A stretch of DNA of 64,000 nt, from the NCBI RefSeq assembly GCF_003417065.2, contig NZ_QVLT01000009.1:80772-144771 (forward strand), in the 5' to 3' direction. Made by a program: the position numbers and the translations under genes. Below are positions 9,850-18,066 of this stretch, one piece after another. Below the pieces are notes generated by a model. That model was not told where the DNA came from, searched no databases, and worked only from the letters and a program-made list of their open reading frames with translations. This DNA comes from Hymenobacter lapidiphilus (GTDB taxonomy: Bacteria; Bacteroidota; Bacteroidia; Cytophagales; Hymenobacteraceae). Numbering within the stretch: the stretch's first letter is position 1; each line of letters opens with the position of its first letter.

Positions 9850-10413
9850 CTACCGGCCAAAGAACAGGTCGGTTTTGTCTTCGCGGGTACCGTCTTCGAG
9901 AGCGTACTCCTTGCGCATCGGATGGTAGTCCATGTCCTCCACGTTGAGGATGCGCATCAGATTGGGGTGGCCGGGGAAGATGATGCCATAGAAATCGAAG
10001 GCCTCGCGCTCCATCCAGTTGGCACACGAGTACAGGTCGGTCAGGGTAGGGGCCACCGGGTCGGCGATGGGGAAGAAGATTTTCAGCCGCAGCCGAATGT
10101 TGCGCGTGAGGCTGTGCAGGTGATACACGATGCCCAGTTCGCGGCCTTCCTGCTCGGGCCAGTGGATGCCGCACATGGTGGTCAGGAAGTTGAGCTGCAA
10201 CTCCTGGTCCTTCTGCAGGCCCGCAATAATGCCGTGAATCTGCTCCCGGGTCGTGGTCGCCGTCAGCAGGCCGTAGGACTCCTCCACATCGGTGAAGGCT
10301 GCCTCGCCGAACAAGCGGTGCAGCAGGTCCAGCAGTTGCGCGTTCTGTTGCGCGGCCGGGTCCTTGGCGGCGGCCTGTTCCTGCGCCGGGATAGATTCGT
10401 TCTGGTCAGCCAT
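9850..10413 (-). CDS. nuoC: NADH-quinone oxidoreductase subunit C
   Basis: 30-kDa-type subunit of the complex I peripheral arm (187 aa). The signature EREAFDFYGIIFPGHPNLMRI is split only by small substitutions, and the protein ends soon after with HPMRKEYALED. The N-terminal 30 residues are Gln/Ala-rich and not conserved. It carries no cofactor and bridges NuoD and NuoI/B in known structures. Confidence 0.97.
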   Translation of the reverse strand: MADQNESIPAQEQAAAKDPAAQQNAQLLDLLHRLFGEAAFTDVEESYGLLTATTTREQIHGIIAGLQKDQELQLNFLTTMCGIHWPEQEGRELGIVYHLHSLTRNIRLRLKIFFPIADPVAPTLTDLYSCANWMEREAFDFYGIIFPGHPNLMRILNVEDMDYHPMRKEYALEDGTREDKTDLFFGR

Positions 10414-10416
10414 TGG

Positions 10417-10501
10417 TAGAGCTTAGAGCTTAGATATTAGAGCTTAGATATCGAGAAACCAGAACAATCTAAGTCCTATGCTCTAACATCTAAGCTCTAA
10501 A
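10417..10501. repeat. Inverted repeat, family D (nuoB-nuoC gap)
   Basis: Left arm AGAGCTTAGAGCTTAGATAT, TAGAGCTTAGATATC is complemented by CTAAGTCCTATGCTCTAACA, TCTAAGCTCTA. The word here is AGAGCTTAG instead of GTGCTTAG, so the sequence differs from the other copies but the pairing is kept. Confidence 0.8.
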
Positions 10502-10507
10502 AACAGC

Positions 10508-11062
10508 TTACTTAATGTTGTACGATGCCAGCAGGGCCTGATATTCGGGCGAGTTGCGGCGGCGGATAGATTCGTTGCGGGCCAAGTCCTGGACGCGCAT
10601 CAGGCCGTCGATTACCTGCTCGGGGCGGGGCGGACAGCCGGGCACGTACACGTCGACCGGAATAATACGGTCGATACCTTGGAGCACCGAGTAGGTGTCG
10701 AAAATGCCGCCCGAGGAGGCGCAGGCGCCCATGGCCAGCACCCAGCGAGGTTCGGCCATCTGCTCGTACACCTGCTTGACGATAGGAGCCATTTTCTTGG
10801 CAATCGTGCCCATCACCATCAGCAAATCGGCCTGCCGGGGCGAGAAGGAAGGCCGCTCGGAGCCAAAGCGCGAGATATCGTAGCGGGAACCCATGGTCGC
10901 CATGAATTCGATGCCGCAGCAGGAAGTAGCGAAGGGCAGGGGCCAGAGCGAGTTGGCACGGGCCATGCCCACCACTTTTTCCAGCGAGGTGGCGAAGAAG
11001 CCCGCGCCTTCTAGGCCGTCGGGCGCATCCACGGTTTTTATTTCGGGAACTCGGGTATCCAT
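10508..11062 (-). CDS. nuoB: NADH-quinone oxidoreductase subunit B
   Basis: 20-kDa-type subunit that carries terminal cluster N2, the electron donor to quinone. The tandem cysteines are in [10 protein letters not shown] and the other ligands in GACASSGG and VPGCPPRPE. The ATG at 11062 (MDTRVPEIK) is preferred over an in-frame TTG six bases upstream. 184 aa. The gap to nuoA is about 75 bp and holds only a weak hairpin near 11085-11105. Confidence 0.98.
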   Translation of the reverse strand: MDTRVPEIKTVDAPDGLEGAGFFATSLEKVVGMARANSLWPLPFATSCCGIEFMATMGSRYDISRFGSERPSFSPRQADLLMVMGTIAKKMAPIVKQVYEQMAEPRWVLAMGACASSGGIFDTYSVLQGIDRIIPVDVYVPGCPPRPEQVIDGLMRVQDLARNESIRRRNSPEYQALLASYNIK

Positions 11063-11138
11063 GAGCAAGAAAGTCAGAGTAGAAAAAGTGGACTAATTCC
11101 ACTTAGGGCCAACACCTGGCGGTGGGCAAAAGTTTGGC

Positions 11139-11531
11139 CTAACGGCTTTCGTTCCAGTCCAGAACGCCCTTTTTAATAACGTACACGAAGCCAGCCATCA
11201 GCAGCGTCAGGAACACCAGCATCTGCAAAAAGCCCGTAGTGCCCAACTCCCGGAAGTTCACGGCCCAAGGGTACATGAAGATAACCTCGACGTCGAAAAG
11301 CACGAACAGGATGGCCGTGAGGAAGTATTTCACCGAAATCGGGGTGCGGGCGTTACCCACCGATTCGATGCCGCACTCGAAGGCCTCATCCTTCACCACG
11401 CTCTTGCGGCGCGGCCCCACCAAGTGCGAGACAATCATGGCGAAGGCCACGAAGGCTATAGCCAGCACGAACTGGACGATGATGGGCAGAAAATCCTGGG
11501 GCTGGTATTGAACGGGAACAGCGAGCAGCAT
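11139..11531 (-). CDS. nuoA: NADH-quinone oxidoreductase subunit A
   Basis: Small three-helix membrane subunit of complex I (130 aa) at the junction of the two arms. The conserved loop FECGIESVGNARTPISVKYF contains the loop cysteine, and FDVEVIFMYPWA carries the conserved acidic residues of helix 2. First gene of the cluster; a good promoter match lies 44 bp upstream. Confidence 0.97.
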   Translation of the reverse strand: MLLAVPVQYQPQDFLPIIVQFVLAIAFVAFAMIVSHLVGPRRKSVVKDEAFECGIESVGNARTPISVKYFLTAILFVLFDVEVIFMYPWAVNFRELGTTGFLQMLVFLTLLMAGFVYVIKKGVLDWNESR

Positions 11532-11574
11532 GGCAGCAACGGGTAAAAAGGCCGGTTTTCAACGGCATGGGAGG

Positions 11575-11605
11575 CAAAGGTAGGCCCTTCGCAGTTGGGA
11601 ACAAA
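11575..11605 (-). promoter_or_regulatory. nuo operon promoter
   Basis: On the minus strand TTTG (at 11605-11602) is followed after 19 bp by TACCTTTG (11582-11575). This matches the Bacteroidota TTG / TAnnTTTG promoter with usual spacing. It lies 44 bp before the nuoA ATG. Confidence 0.7.
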
Positions 11606-11693
11606 GATGAAAGCGGGCAGGGCTGCCGATGGCCGGTATTTATACCAATCCAAGCATACTGCTGACAACAGGTGATAGCGCTGGAATGACGCC

Positions 11694-11729
11694 AAAACGG
11701 CCGCCCTGGAAGTCCAGGGCGGCGTTTTC
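11694..11729. terminator. Terminator between pruA and the nuo promoter
   Basis: The stem CCGCCCTGGA / TCCAGGGCGG has a 2-nt loop and is flanked by AAAACG on the left and CGTTTT on the right. It lies just past the pruA stop, so it ends pruA before the nuo promoter. Confidence 0.88.
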
Positions 11730-11757
11730 AATTCATACTGAGAAGCAACGCTTCGTG

Positions 11758-13422
11758 CTAGATGCCTTTGTCACGGTTCAGATCTTCGGCCGGGGCGGCT
11801 CCCAAAAACGGGTAGCGGTAGTCCACCACGGGTACGAAGGTTTCCTTGATGGTGCGCGGCGACACCCAACGGAGCAGGTTGAGGATGGAGCCGGCCTTGT
11901 CGTTGGTGCCGGAAGCGCGGGCGCCTCCGAAAGGCTGCTGGCCCACCACGGCACCAGTGGGCTTGTCGTTGATGTAGAAGTTGCCGGCGGCCTGCACCAG
12001 CTTGCGCGTGGCCAGGTCGATGGCGTAGCGGTCCTGCGCGAAAATGGCGCCGGTGAGGGCGTAGGGCGAAGTCTGGTCGACTACCTCCAGGGTTTCCTCG
12101 AACTTATCGGCCTCGTATACATACACCGTTACCACCGGCCCGAACAGCTCCTCGCACATCGTTACGTACTTGGGGTCCTTGGTTACGATGACGGTGGGCT
12201 CGATGAAGTAACCCTTCGACTTGTCGTAGCCGCCGCCGGCTATGATTTCCACGCTGCTGTCGGCTTTGGCGGTGTCGAGGTACTTGGCCAGCTTATCAAA
12301 CGACTTCTCGTCGATAACGGCGTTGATGAAGTTGGAGAGGTCCTCCACGTCGCCCATTTTGAACGAGGCGAGGTCTTCCTTCACGTAACCCAGGATTTCG
12401 TCGGCCAGGTTCGAAGGCAGGTACACCCGCGAAGCGGCCGAGCACTTCTGGCCCTGATACTCAAATGCACCACGCGAAATACCCACGGCCACCGCCTTCG
12501 CTTTGGCCGATTTGTGGGCCACGATGAAGTCTTTGCCGCCGGTTTCGCCCACAATGCGCGGGTAGGTTTTGTACTTGCTGATGTTCTCGCCAATCGTTTT
12601 CCAGATGTGCTGGAACACGCCGGTGGAGCCCGTGAAGTGGATGCCCGCGAAGTCGGGGTGCTGGAAAATAACGTTGCCGGCCGTCGGGCCGTCCACGTAC
12701 ACCAGGTTGATGACGCCGTCGGGCACGCCGGCTTCCTTGAACAGCTCCATCAGCACCTGGGCCGAGTAAATCTGGGTGTCGGCGGGCTTCCAGACGATGA
12801 CGTTGCCGAGCATGGCCGCCGAGGTGGGCAGGTTGCCGGCAATGGCCGTGAAGTTGAAGGGCGTGAGGGCGAAAATGAAGCCTTCGAGCGGGCGGTGCTC
12901 CAGGCGGTTCCACATGCCGGGCGACGAGGCGGGCTGCTGCTTGTACAGCTCGCTCATGTAATGCACGTTGAAGCGCAGGAAGTCGATAAACTCGCAGGCG
13001 GCGTCAATTTCGGCCTGGAAGGCGTTTTTGCTCTGGCCCAGCATGGTGGCCGCGTTGAGACGGGCGCGGTAGGGACCGGCAAGCAGGTCGGCGGCCTTCA
13101 GGAAGATGGCGGCCCGCTGCTCCCAAGGCAATTCAGCCCACTCGGTGCGGGCGGCCAGCGCGGCATCAATGGCCTGCTGTACGTGCGAGGCGTCGCCGCG
13201 GTGGAAATGGCCGAGGGTGTGCTTATGGTCATGGGGCGGGCTCATGCGCACAAGCTTGCCCGTGCGTACCTCCTGCCCGCCAATGTGCATGGCAATATCG
13301 CGCTCCTGCTGCTTGAACTCCTTGAGCGTCTTGAGCAACTCAATCCGCTCGGGCGAATCGGGCGCGTAGCCCTTTACAGGCTCGTTAATCGGCAGCGGAA
13401 CGTTAAAAAAGGCGTTGGCCAT
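11758..13422 (-). CDS. pruA: L-glutamate gamma-semialdehyde dehydrogenase
   Basis: NAD-dependent aldehyde dehydrogenase (554 aa) that oxidises glutamate semialdehyde/P5C to glutamate in proline and arginine catabolism. Aldehyde dehydrogenase motifs: TPFNFTAIAGN near 190, nucleotide-binding FTGSTGVF near 255, catalytic Glu in GETGGKDF near 300 and catalytic Cys in YQGQKCSAASR near 335. The GQKCSA form and length fit the P5CDH family. There is no fused proline dehydrogenase domain and no PutA partner nearby. A TACCTTTA box lies about 39 bp upstream (13461-13468). Confidence 0.95.
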   Translation of the reverse strand: MANAFFNVPLPINEPVKGYAPDSPERIELLKTLKEFKQQERDIAMHIGGQEVRTGKLVRMSPPHDHKHTLGHFHRGDASHVQQAIDAALAARTEWAELPWEQRAAIFLKAADLLAGPYRARLNAATMLGQSKNAFQAEIDAACEFIDFLRFNVHYMSELYKQQPASSPGMWNRLEHRPLEGFIFALTPFNFTAIAGNLPTSAAMLGNVIVWKPADTQIYSAQVLMELFKEAGVPDGVINLVYVDGPTAGNVIFQHPDFAGIHFTGSTGVFQHIWKTIGENISKYKTYPRIVGETGGKDFIVAHKSAKAKAVAVGISRGAFEYQGQKCSAASRVYLPSNLADEILGYVKEDLASFKMGDVEDLSNFINAVIDEKSFDKLAKYLDTAKADSSVEIIAGGGYDKSKGYFIEPTVIVTKDPKYVTMCEELFGPVVTVYVYEADKFEETLEVVDQTSPYALTGAIFAQDRYAIDLATRKLVQAAGNFYINDKPTGAVVGQQPFGGARASGTNDKAGSILNLLRWVSPRTIKETFVPVVDYRYPFLGAAPAEDLNRDKGI

Positions 13423-13495
13423 AGAACGGAGGAGTTTTAAGTGAATGGGTGAATAGAGTGTAAAGGTAAGGCTCTGGGGTTAGTGCGTAAACCGC

Positions 13496-13586
13496 TTGTC
13501 ATCCTGAGCGGAGCAAAGGACCTAGGCAGAGGCTGACTCTTGATAGCAGCTTCTCCATAGGTCCTTCGCAAGCTCAGGATGACAGG
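13496..13586. repeat. Palindromic intergenic repeat, family A
   Basis: Left arm TTGTCATCCTGAGCGGAGCA then AAGGACCTAGG; right arm CATAGGTCCTTCGCAAGCTC then AGGATGACAGG is the complement. Core about 30 nt. It lies between pruA and the YedK-type gene, both on the minus strand. Confidence 0.85.
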
Positions 13587-13597
13587 CGGTTTCAGAC

Positions 13598-14275
13598 TCA
13601 ACCTGCCGGCTCCAGCACGGCCGGCTCGTTATGGACCGGGGAGTTCACCAGCTTGCTGATGACGTACTCGCGCATCAACTCGGTTGGGTAAGGCTGCAGT
13701 AGCGCTTGGTGGTCGACTGCCGAAACATCATCGCTCAGCCAAGCCTGCTCCGCCTCAGGGCCCTGCAAAATCACCGGCATCCGGTGGTGCAAAGGCTGCA
13801 TCAGGGCGTTGGGCTCGGTGGTGACGATGGTGAACGTGGGCAGGATTTCGCCGGTGGCGCGGTCGAGCCACTCGTCCCAGAGGCCGGCAAAGGCGTAGGG
13901 CTGGCCCGATGTGAGCAGGATGCGGTGGGGCGTTTTGGGCGGCAGGCCGTGGGCTTCCTTCTGCTGCCACTCATAGAAGCTGTCGGCCAGCACCAAGCAG
14001 CGCCGGCGCTGGAGCGGCTGCCGGAACGAAGGCTTTTCGGCCAGCGTCTCGGCGCGGGCATTGATGGGCTGGGGGCCGCTGGTGCGGTCTTTCACCCAGG
14101 CCGGCACCAGTCCCCACTGCATTAGCCGCACCTGCTCGGGCGCAGCATTGGTAATCACGGGCAGATGCTGGGAAGGCGCAGCGTTGTAAGTCGGGGCGAA
14201 GTCGTCGGCTATATCAGCGCCAAACCGCTCCTTCATCAAGCCGGCAGGAGAAATCAGGGAGTAGCGTCCGCACAT
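13598..14275 (-). CDS. SOS response-associated peptidase (YedK/HMCES family)
   Basis: SRAP-domain protein (225 aa) expected to form a thiazolidine crosslink with abasic sites in single-stranded DNA and so shield them during replication. The catalytic Cys2 is exposed after Met removal (MCGRYSL). Other family residues are seen in NAAPSQHLPV, MQWGLVPAWV, INARAETLAEKP, FYEW and HHRMPVIL. Length is normal. It is not in an obvious operon. Confidence 0.95.
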   Translation of the reverse strand: MCGRYSLISPAGLMKERFGADIADDFAPTYNAAPSQHLPVITNAAPEQVRLMQWGLVPAWVKDRTSGPQPINARAETLAEKPSFRQPLQRRRCLVLADSFYEWQQKEAHGLPPKTPHRILLTSGQPYAFAGLWDEWLDRATGEILPTFTIVTTEPNALMQPLHHRMPVILQGPEAEQAWLSDDVSAVDHQALLQPYPTELMREYVISKLVNSPVHNEPAVLEPAG

Positions 14276-14336
14276 AATCGAAGGGAAGGTAAAACGTGAG
14301 GCTCCGTTTTACGCGCCGGGACGGAATGGTGTTATC

Positions 14337-14401
14337 AACTGCTGAGTTGAGTTGCTAGTTGCCACTCACCTACTGAATAGCCTAGCAACTGGCAACTGAC
14401 T
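14337..14401. repeat. Inverted repeat, family D-like
   Basis: GAGTTGCTAGTTGCCACTCA pairs imperfectly with CTAGCAACTGGCAACTGAC. It directly abuts the stop codon of the downstream-lying kinase gene. Confidence 0.6.
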
Positions 14402-14949
14402 CACACCCGCGCCAGCAGCTCCCGAACCTGCCGTTCCAGGTCAGTTTTGGAGCCGGTGTTGTGCAGCACGGCATCGAAGTGGGGGTAGTCGTCGAGGGCG
14501 GTTTCGCTGGGGTGAGCGTCGTCGCGGGTACCGTCGCCGCGCTGGTGCAGCGGGTCGCCTTCCACGCGCAGCATCAGGCCGCCGCGGCGGCGGATAAGGT
14601 CGGCCTCGTTGGGAAAGCGCACGTCGGGAATGAGCGTAAACTGGTCGGTAGGCAGCTTCGAGAAGAACGCCTGAACCCAGATATCGGGCTCCCAGAGGCG
14701 CAGCGCCAGGCCCACCTGCTGGAGCATCTCGCCCCGGGTGCGCCCGAAAGAGGGCAGCATTTCGGCCTTGCCAGGTTGCGAAAAGTAGGGCGCCGTGCCC
14801 TCGCCGGCCAGCGCCGCGCACACGGCCTTTATGGGTTCGCCCACCGAGCGGATATGCCACTTGCGCTCCGGCTGCAGCTGCTGCATGAGCCGCGCAATAG
14901 TATCTTTGCCGCTACCTCGGCGGCCCGAAAAACCGATGAGTTTAATCAT
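14401..14949 (-). CDS. Deoxynucleoside monophosphate kinase-like P-loop protein
   Basis: Small P-loop NTPase (182 aa). The Walker A motif GRRGSGKDT is at residues 9-17. The rest resembles phage-type dNMP kinases, with DVRFPNEADLIRRRGG near residue 115, a segment typical of that group. It probably phosphorylates a nucleoside monophosphate; the substrate cannot be read from sequence. The ATG at 14949 is only 4 bp from a TACCTTTA promoter-like box, so the mRNA may be leaderless. Confidence 0.8.
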   Translation of the reverse strand: MIKLIGFSGRRGSGKDTIARLMQQLQPERKWHIRSVGEPIKAVCAALAGEGTAPYFSQPGKAEMLPSFGRTRGEMLQQVGLALRLWEPDIWVQAFFSKLPTDQFTLIPDVRFPNEADLIRRRGGLMLRVEGDPLHQRGDGTRDDAHPSETALDDYPHFDAVLHNTGSKTDLERQVRELLARV

Positions 14950-14953
14950 GTGG

Positions 14954-14961
14954 TAAAGGTA
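14954..14961 (-). promoter_or_regulatory. Candidate -7 element of the dNMP kinase-like gene
   Basis: TACCTTTA on the minus strand (one mismatch to TAnnTTTG) is 4 bp before the ATG. Transcription would start at or near the start codon. Confidence 0.35.
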
Positions 14962-15033
14962 TACTATCGGCTTATTTGAGTACGTTAGACGCTGCTGCCG
15001 GGCTTCTCCGCAGTTAACTCTACTTACTATCCT

Positions 15034-15744
15034 ATGCGGTTATTTCTTCCACTAAGTGCCTTGCTATTGGCCGGTTGCGCGGCTCCTTCGCCGGTGCCCA
15101 ATGACCAGCGGCCGCACCTTGAAGTAGCGGGCGTGGGCGAGGTTAAGTCCTACCCCGACCAAGCCGAAATAACGGTGGAGGTATCCTTCACTAAGCCCCG
15201 CCTGAAAGAATCGGTAGCCGAAGTACAAGCGGTTATCAACGACGTGATGGCCACCATCCAGCCGTTTGTGCGCACCAAGCAGGATATTCGCACCAGCTTC
15301 GTTTCGACCAACAAAGAATATACCTACCGCAACGATAAGCAGGTTTTTGACGGCTTCCAGGCTACCCAGTCGCTCACGGTACAGCTCCAGGATCTTACGC
15401 GGCTCGAAGCATTTATGGAGAAGCTGCTGGCCACCCGCATCAGCCGAATCAAGCGTCTCTCGTACTCGCATACCCAAGCCGATAGCCTCCAGCAGCAGGC
15501 TAACCTGATTGCCCTCCGCAACTCGCTGAAAGCAGCCGATAAGCTCTGCGTGGAGTTGGGCCAGAAGCGCGGCCCGGTACTGCAGGTTGCCGAAATGGGC
15601 AGCAGTAGCAGGTCGGAATCCGGTTGGAGCGGCCCGGTAGACATGGAGCTCTATGGCAAAAGCATGGGTGGCCGTAGCTTCAGCTTAACCCCCGAACTGA
15701 TGACTTTTAGCGGCCAGGTACAGACCAAGGTAGCATTGGAATAG
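15034..15744 (+). CDS. SIMPL (DUF541) domain lipoprotein
   Basis: Predicted lipoprotein of 236 aa; the lipobox is LLAGC with Cys at residue 15. The rest is a SIMPL/DUF541 domain (VAGVGEVKSYPDQAEITVEV at its start). SIMPL proteins are periplasmic or surface proteins of uncertain role, some linked to oxidative stress. It is convergent with the YjjG-type gene; the stops are only 3 bp apart, with no room for a terminator. Confidence 0.88.
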   Translation: MRLFLPLSALLLAGCAAPSPVPNDQRPHLEVAGVGEVKSYPDQAEITVEVSFTKPRLKESVAEVQAVINDVMATIQPFVRTKQDIRTSFVSTNKEYTYRNDKQVFDGFQATQSLTVQLQDLTRLEAFMEKLLATRISRIKRLSYSHTQADSLQQQANLIALRNSLKAADKLCVELGQKRGPVLQVAEMGSSSRSESGWSGPVDMELYGKSMGGRSFSLTPELMTFSGQVQTKVALE

Positions 15745-15747
15745 CGC

Positions 15748-16446
15748 CTACAAAAAGCCCTTCAACTCACTCAGGCAACTGATTTCGTAGGTCACCTGGT
15801 TGAAGTGGCGGCGCTTGTCGGGGTTGAAATACACTTGGTCGAGGCCGGCGTTGTAGGCCCCCAGCACGTCGCACTCCAGGTTGTCGCCCACCATCAGGCT
15901 TTCGGCGGCAATGGCGCCGGAGCGCTCCAGGGCGTGCTCAAAAATGCGCGTATCGGGCTTGAGGTGGCCGCAGCACTCCGAGGTTACTATCTCCTGGAAA
16001 TAGTCGGTCAGGTTGGAAGACTGCAGCTTCACGTGCTGCACGTCGCGGAAGCCGTTGGTGATGAGGTGCAGCACGTAGCCCTTGTCGCGCAGGTAGTCCA
16101 GTACCTCGTGGGTATGCGGGAACACCGCCGATTTGAGGGGTAGAATATCAGTGAACTGCTCCGACATATCGGCTGGCGAATCGGCCTCCGTGAGCCCCAA
16201 CTTGCTAAATGTGCGCGGGAACCGGGTAGCCCGCAACTGCTGCTGCCCGATTTTACCGTTCTGGTACAGCCGCCATAGCCCGTGGTTGATATCCGAATAC
16301 ACCCGGATAAATTCCTCGACCGTGAAGGTGCCGTAACGGCTCAGCTCGTGCTCCTCATACAGATGGCGCAGGGTTTGGTCGGCGTTGGTTTCAAAGTCCC
16401 ACAGCGTGTGGTCGAGGTCAAAGAAAAGGTGGCGGTAGGTTTTCAT
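15748..16446 (-). CDS. YjjG family noncanonical pyrimidine nucleotidase (HAD superfamily)
   Basis: HAD phosphatase (232 aa) of the YjjG type, which dephosphorylates noncanonical pyrimidine nucleotides as house-cleaning. Motif I FFDLDHTLWDF near residue 9, motif II LITNGF near 120, motif III lysine in GHLKPDTRIF near 160 and motif IV MVGDNLECDVLGA near 180 are intact. The cap domain is helical, residues 20-95. Length fits YjjG rather than shorter HADs. Confidence 0.93.
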   Translation of the reverse strand: MKTYRHLFFDLDHTLWDFETNADQTLRHLYEEHELSRYGTFTVEEFIRVYSDINHGLWRLYQNGKIGQQQLRATRFPRTFSKLGLTEADSPADMSEQFTDILPLKSAVFPHTHEVLDYLRDKGYVLHLITNGFRDVQHVKLQSSNLTDYFQEIVTSECCGHLKPDTRIFEHALERSGAIAAESLMVGDNLECDVLGAYNAGLDQVYFNPDKRRHFNQVTYEISCLSELKGFL

Positions 16447-16464
16447 TTTTCTATTATCAGTAAA

Positions 16465-17142
16465 TCAGACGAACAGCTTCACTTTAAAAGGAAGCCAAAC
16501 AGCCGGTTCGTCGGCAGCTTCATCAGTGTGAGGTGTTGCTAATTGGCAGTCTTTCTCATTATTGAATAAGCCGTACTCATTTAGCTTAATGCCAAATAAA
16601 TCGTGGTACTCTTCTTCCAAAATATGATAGGAGGAAGGCTCATAACCACCAAAATCGAAAAGTCCCAACAAGTCAAACCCAATTGTCTGGCCAGCTTCAG
16701 GTTCCGGTACTCGTTGCTGCAGGAGCATCGCCAAGTTTGGCCAAGCAGGACCAGTGTGAGTTATAACCTGAGATATAGCCGCTGGGTAGTGAGATTCGTT
16801 TAGAAAAATACCCAGAAGCTGCACCTGAGGTAACTCAGATATAAAGCGCTGCTGAAATGCTAAGGCATCTTTCCGGTCAAAGAAAAATCCGGGTGCACCA
16901 TATTTATTCTGCTCAAACAGCTCTTCTACCCAAGTATGTAACTCGTCTAGTTCTGATTCGGAAATTGACAAGTTTTTGGGAACCTGCCTTTTGCTGTACT
17001 CCCAACTGAATCCCCAAATACCAGGATACACATAACTAATGTATGTGCTTACCGACCATACCCGGCTAATGAAAGTATGCCCATTGACCGTGCTACGCTC
17101 GTGCTTGGGAATAACTAGGTAATATCCAGCGGTATAGTACAT
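16465..17142 (-). CDS. Hypothetical protein, low GC
   Basis: A 225-residue protein not recognised. It is soluble-looking, rich in aromatic and acidic residues, with no signal peptide and no known motif. The composition (many Tyr, Trp, Phe, Glu) is reminiscent of immunity-type proteins, but nothing specific supports that. The gene is noticeably more AT-rich than its surroundings. Its ATG is one base after the stop of the ferredoxin-like gene, so it is likely translated from that mRNA. Confidence 0.7.
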   Translation of the reverse strand: MYYTAGYYLVIPKHERSTVNGHTFISRVWSVSTYISYVYPGIWGFSWEYSKRQVPKNLSISESELDELHTWVEELFEQNKYGAPGFFFDRKDALAFQQRFISELPQVQLLGIFLNESHYPAAISQVITHTGPAWPNLAMLLQQRVPEPEAGQTIGFDLLGLFDFGGYEPSSYHILEEEYHDLFGIKLNEYGLFNNEKDCQLATPHTDEAADEPAVWLPFKVKLFV

Positions 17143-17143
17143 G

Positions 17144-17470
17144 TTATCCGAGCTGTAACCGTTTCACAACCCGGCCTTCACCCAGATGTTCGCGCACGAT
17201 TTCGGCGGCGTCGCGAGGGCGCACGTCGCCGTAAGCTACGCCTTCGGGATAGATGATGAGGGCCGCGCCGGGACCCTTTTTGCAGTGTTTGCACAAATCG
17301 AGGCAGTTGCAGGTCTGCACCCGCACCTTATGTTTCTCGCCGTCTAGCAGCCGGGTTTTCAAGCCCTGGCTTTTCAGTTCCTGCTTGAGGGCCTTGGCCA
17401 CGTCGCGGCCTATTTCGTCCTTCTGGGCCACGCATACAAACAGCCGGGCCACTTTGTCAACTGATTTCAC
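17144..17470 (-). CDS. (2Fe-2S) ferredoxin-like, thioredoxin-fold protein
   Basis: Small protein (about 108 aa) resembling the thioredoxin-like 2Fe-2S ferredoxin family: LFVCVAQKDEIGRDV at the N-terminus and the loop CNCLDLCKHCKKGPG, followed by IIYPEGVAYGDVRP and a C-terminal EIVREHL helix. The usual second Cys of the N-terminal pair is missing, while the loop carries four cysteines in CxCxxxCxxC. The start is set at the GTG at 17470, preceded by AGGA; the longer frame to 17560 runs into an inverted repeat and is not convincing. Confidence 0.75.
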   Translation of the reverse strand: MKSVDKVARLFVCVAQKDEIGRDVAKALKQELKSQGLKTRLLDGEKHKVRVQTCNCLDLCKHCKKGPGAALIIYPEGVAYGDVRPRDAAEIVREHLGEGRVVKRLQLG

Positions 17471-17483
17471 GCTTGTTCCTATT

Positions 17484-17570
17484 GAGAAGTTGATATTGAG
17501 TAGTTGGTATTCCAGGGAGACATTAGTGAATAGGACTTCCAGCTCACTACTCAATTCCAACTACTCAGCA
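17484..17570. repeat. Inverted repeat, family D-like
   Basis: GTTGATATTGAGTAGTTGGT plus TTCC is complemented by CTCACTACTCAATTCCAACT. It lies between the ArsR stop and the ferredoxin-like gene. Confidence 0.65.
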
Positions 17571-17957
17571 CTACGAGCCTTGCCAGCGGCGGTTCTGGAG
17601 CTTGTACGCGGCCAGCTCGCGGTTCGACCACAGCGTTTGATAGATTTTCTGGTCCTGCGTCAGTTGGGCGTCGCGCTCCATGTAACCGAGCAGCTGGCGC
17701 AATAAATCCAGGGCTTCGTCTTTGATGAAGTAGAACACCCAGTTGTCGAGGCGGCGGGAGCTGACGAGGCCGGCGCTGCGCAGGTGGGCCAGCTGGCGCG
17801 AGGTTTTGGTCTGGGAGAAGTCGAGCACCTGTTCCAGGTCGGAGATGCACATCTCCTGGTTGCGCCACAGCAAATGCAGGATGCGCACCCGGCTCTCATC
17901 GGCCAACGCTCGGAATACTTGCTGGCCAAATGCAACGGTAAAGTGTTTGAGGCGCAT
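17571..17957 (-). CDS. ArsR family winged-helix transcriptional regulator
   Basis: Helix-turn-helix regulator (128 aa): ALADESRVRILHLL, then MCISDLEQVLDFSQTKTSRQLAHLRSAGLV is the winged HTH (quoted in parts: SDLEQVLDFSQTKTSRQ; LAHLRSAGLV), then a beta-wing with NWVFYFI. The classical metal-binding ELCVCDL motif is MCISDLEQ here, with only one Cys, so metal sensing is doubtful. It is first in a likely operon with the ferredoxin-like protein and the low-GC orphan and may regulate them. Confidence 0.88.
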   Translation of the reverse strand: MRLKHFTVAFGQQVFRALADESRVRILHLLWRNQEMCISDLEQVLDFSQTKTSRQLAHLRSAGLVSSRRLDNWVFYFIKDEALDLLRQLLGYMERDAQLTQDQKIYQTLWSNRELAAYKLQNRRWQGS

Positions 17958-18049
17958 CTTTAGGCGAAAGCGGGAGACAAGGGCGGCAACCGAACCCCGG
18001 CGCCGGCCCGAATTTAAGCCAAACCCGCCAGCAGCCCCCGAAAGTGCCG

Positions 18050-18057
18050 TATCTTTG
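18050..18057 (+). promoter_or_regulatory. -7 element, nearly leaderless start
   Basis: TATCTTTG, a perfect match to the Bacteroidota -7 consensus, lies 9 bp before the ATG of the next gene. The transcript would begin very close to the start codon. Confidence 0.6.
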
Positions 18058-18066
18058 GTATTCCTA

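Noticed and set aside
11629..13440. Plus-strand open frame of 603 codons over pruA
   Set aside because: Antisense to a complete PruA with all catalytic motifs; His/Gly/Arg-rich sequence is a typical shadow in GC-rich DNA.
17471..17560. Upstream extension of the ferredoxin-like gene
   Set aside because: It translates an inverted repeat; the GTG at 17470 fits the family start.
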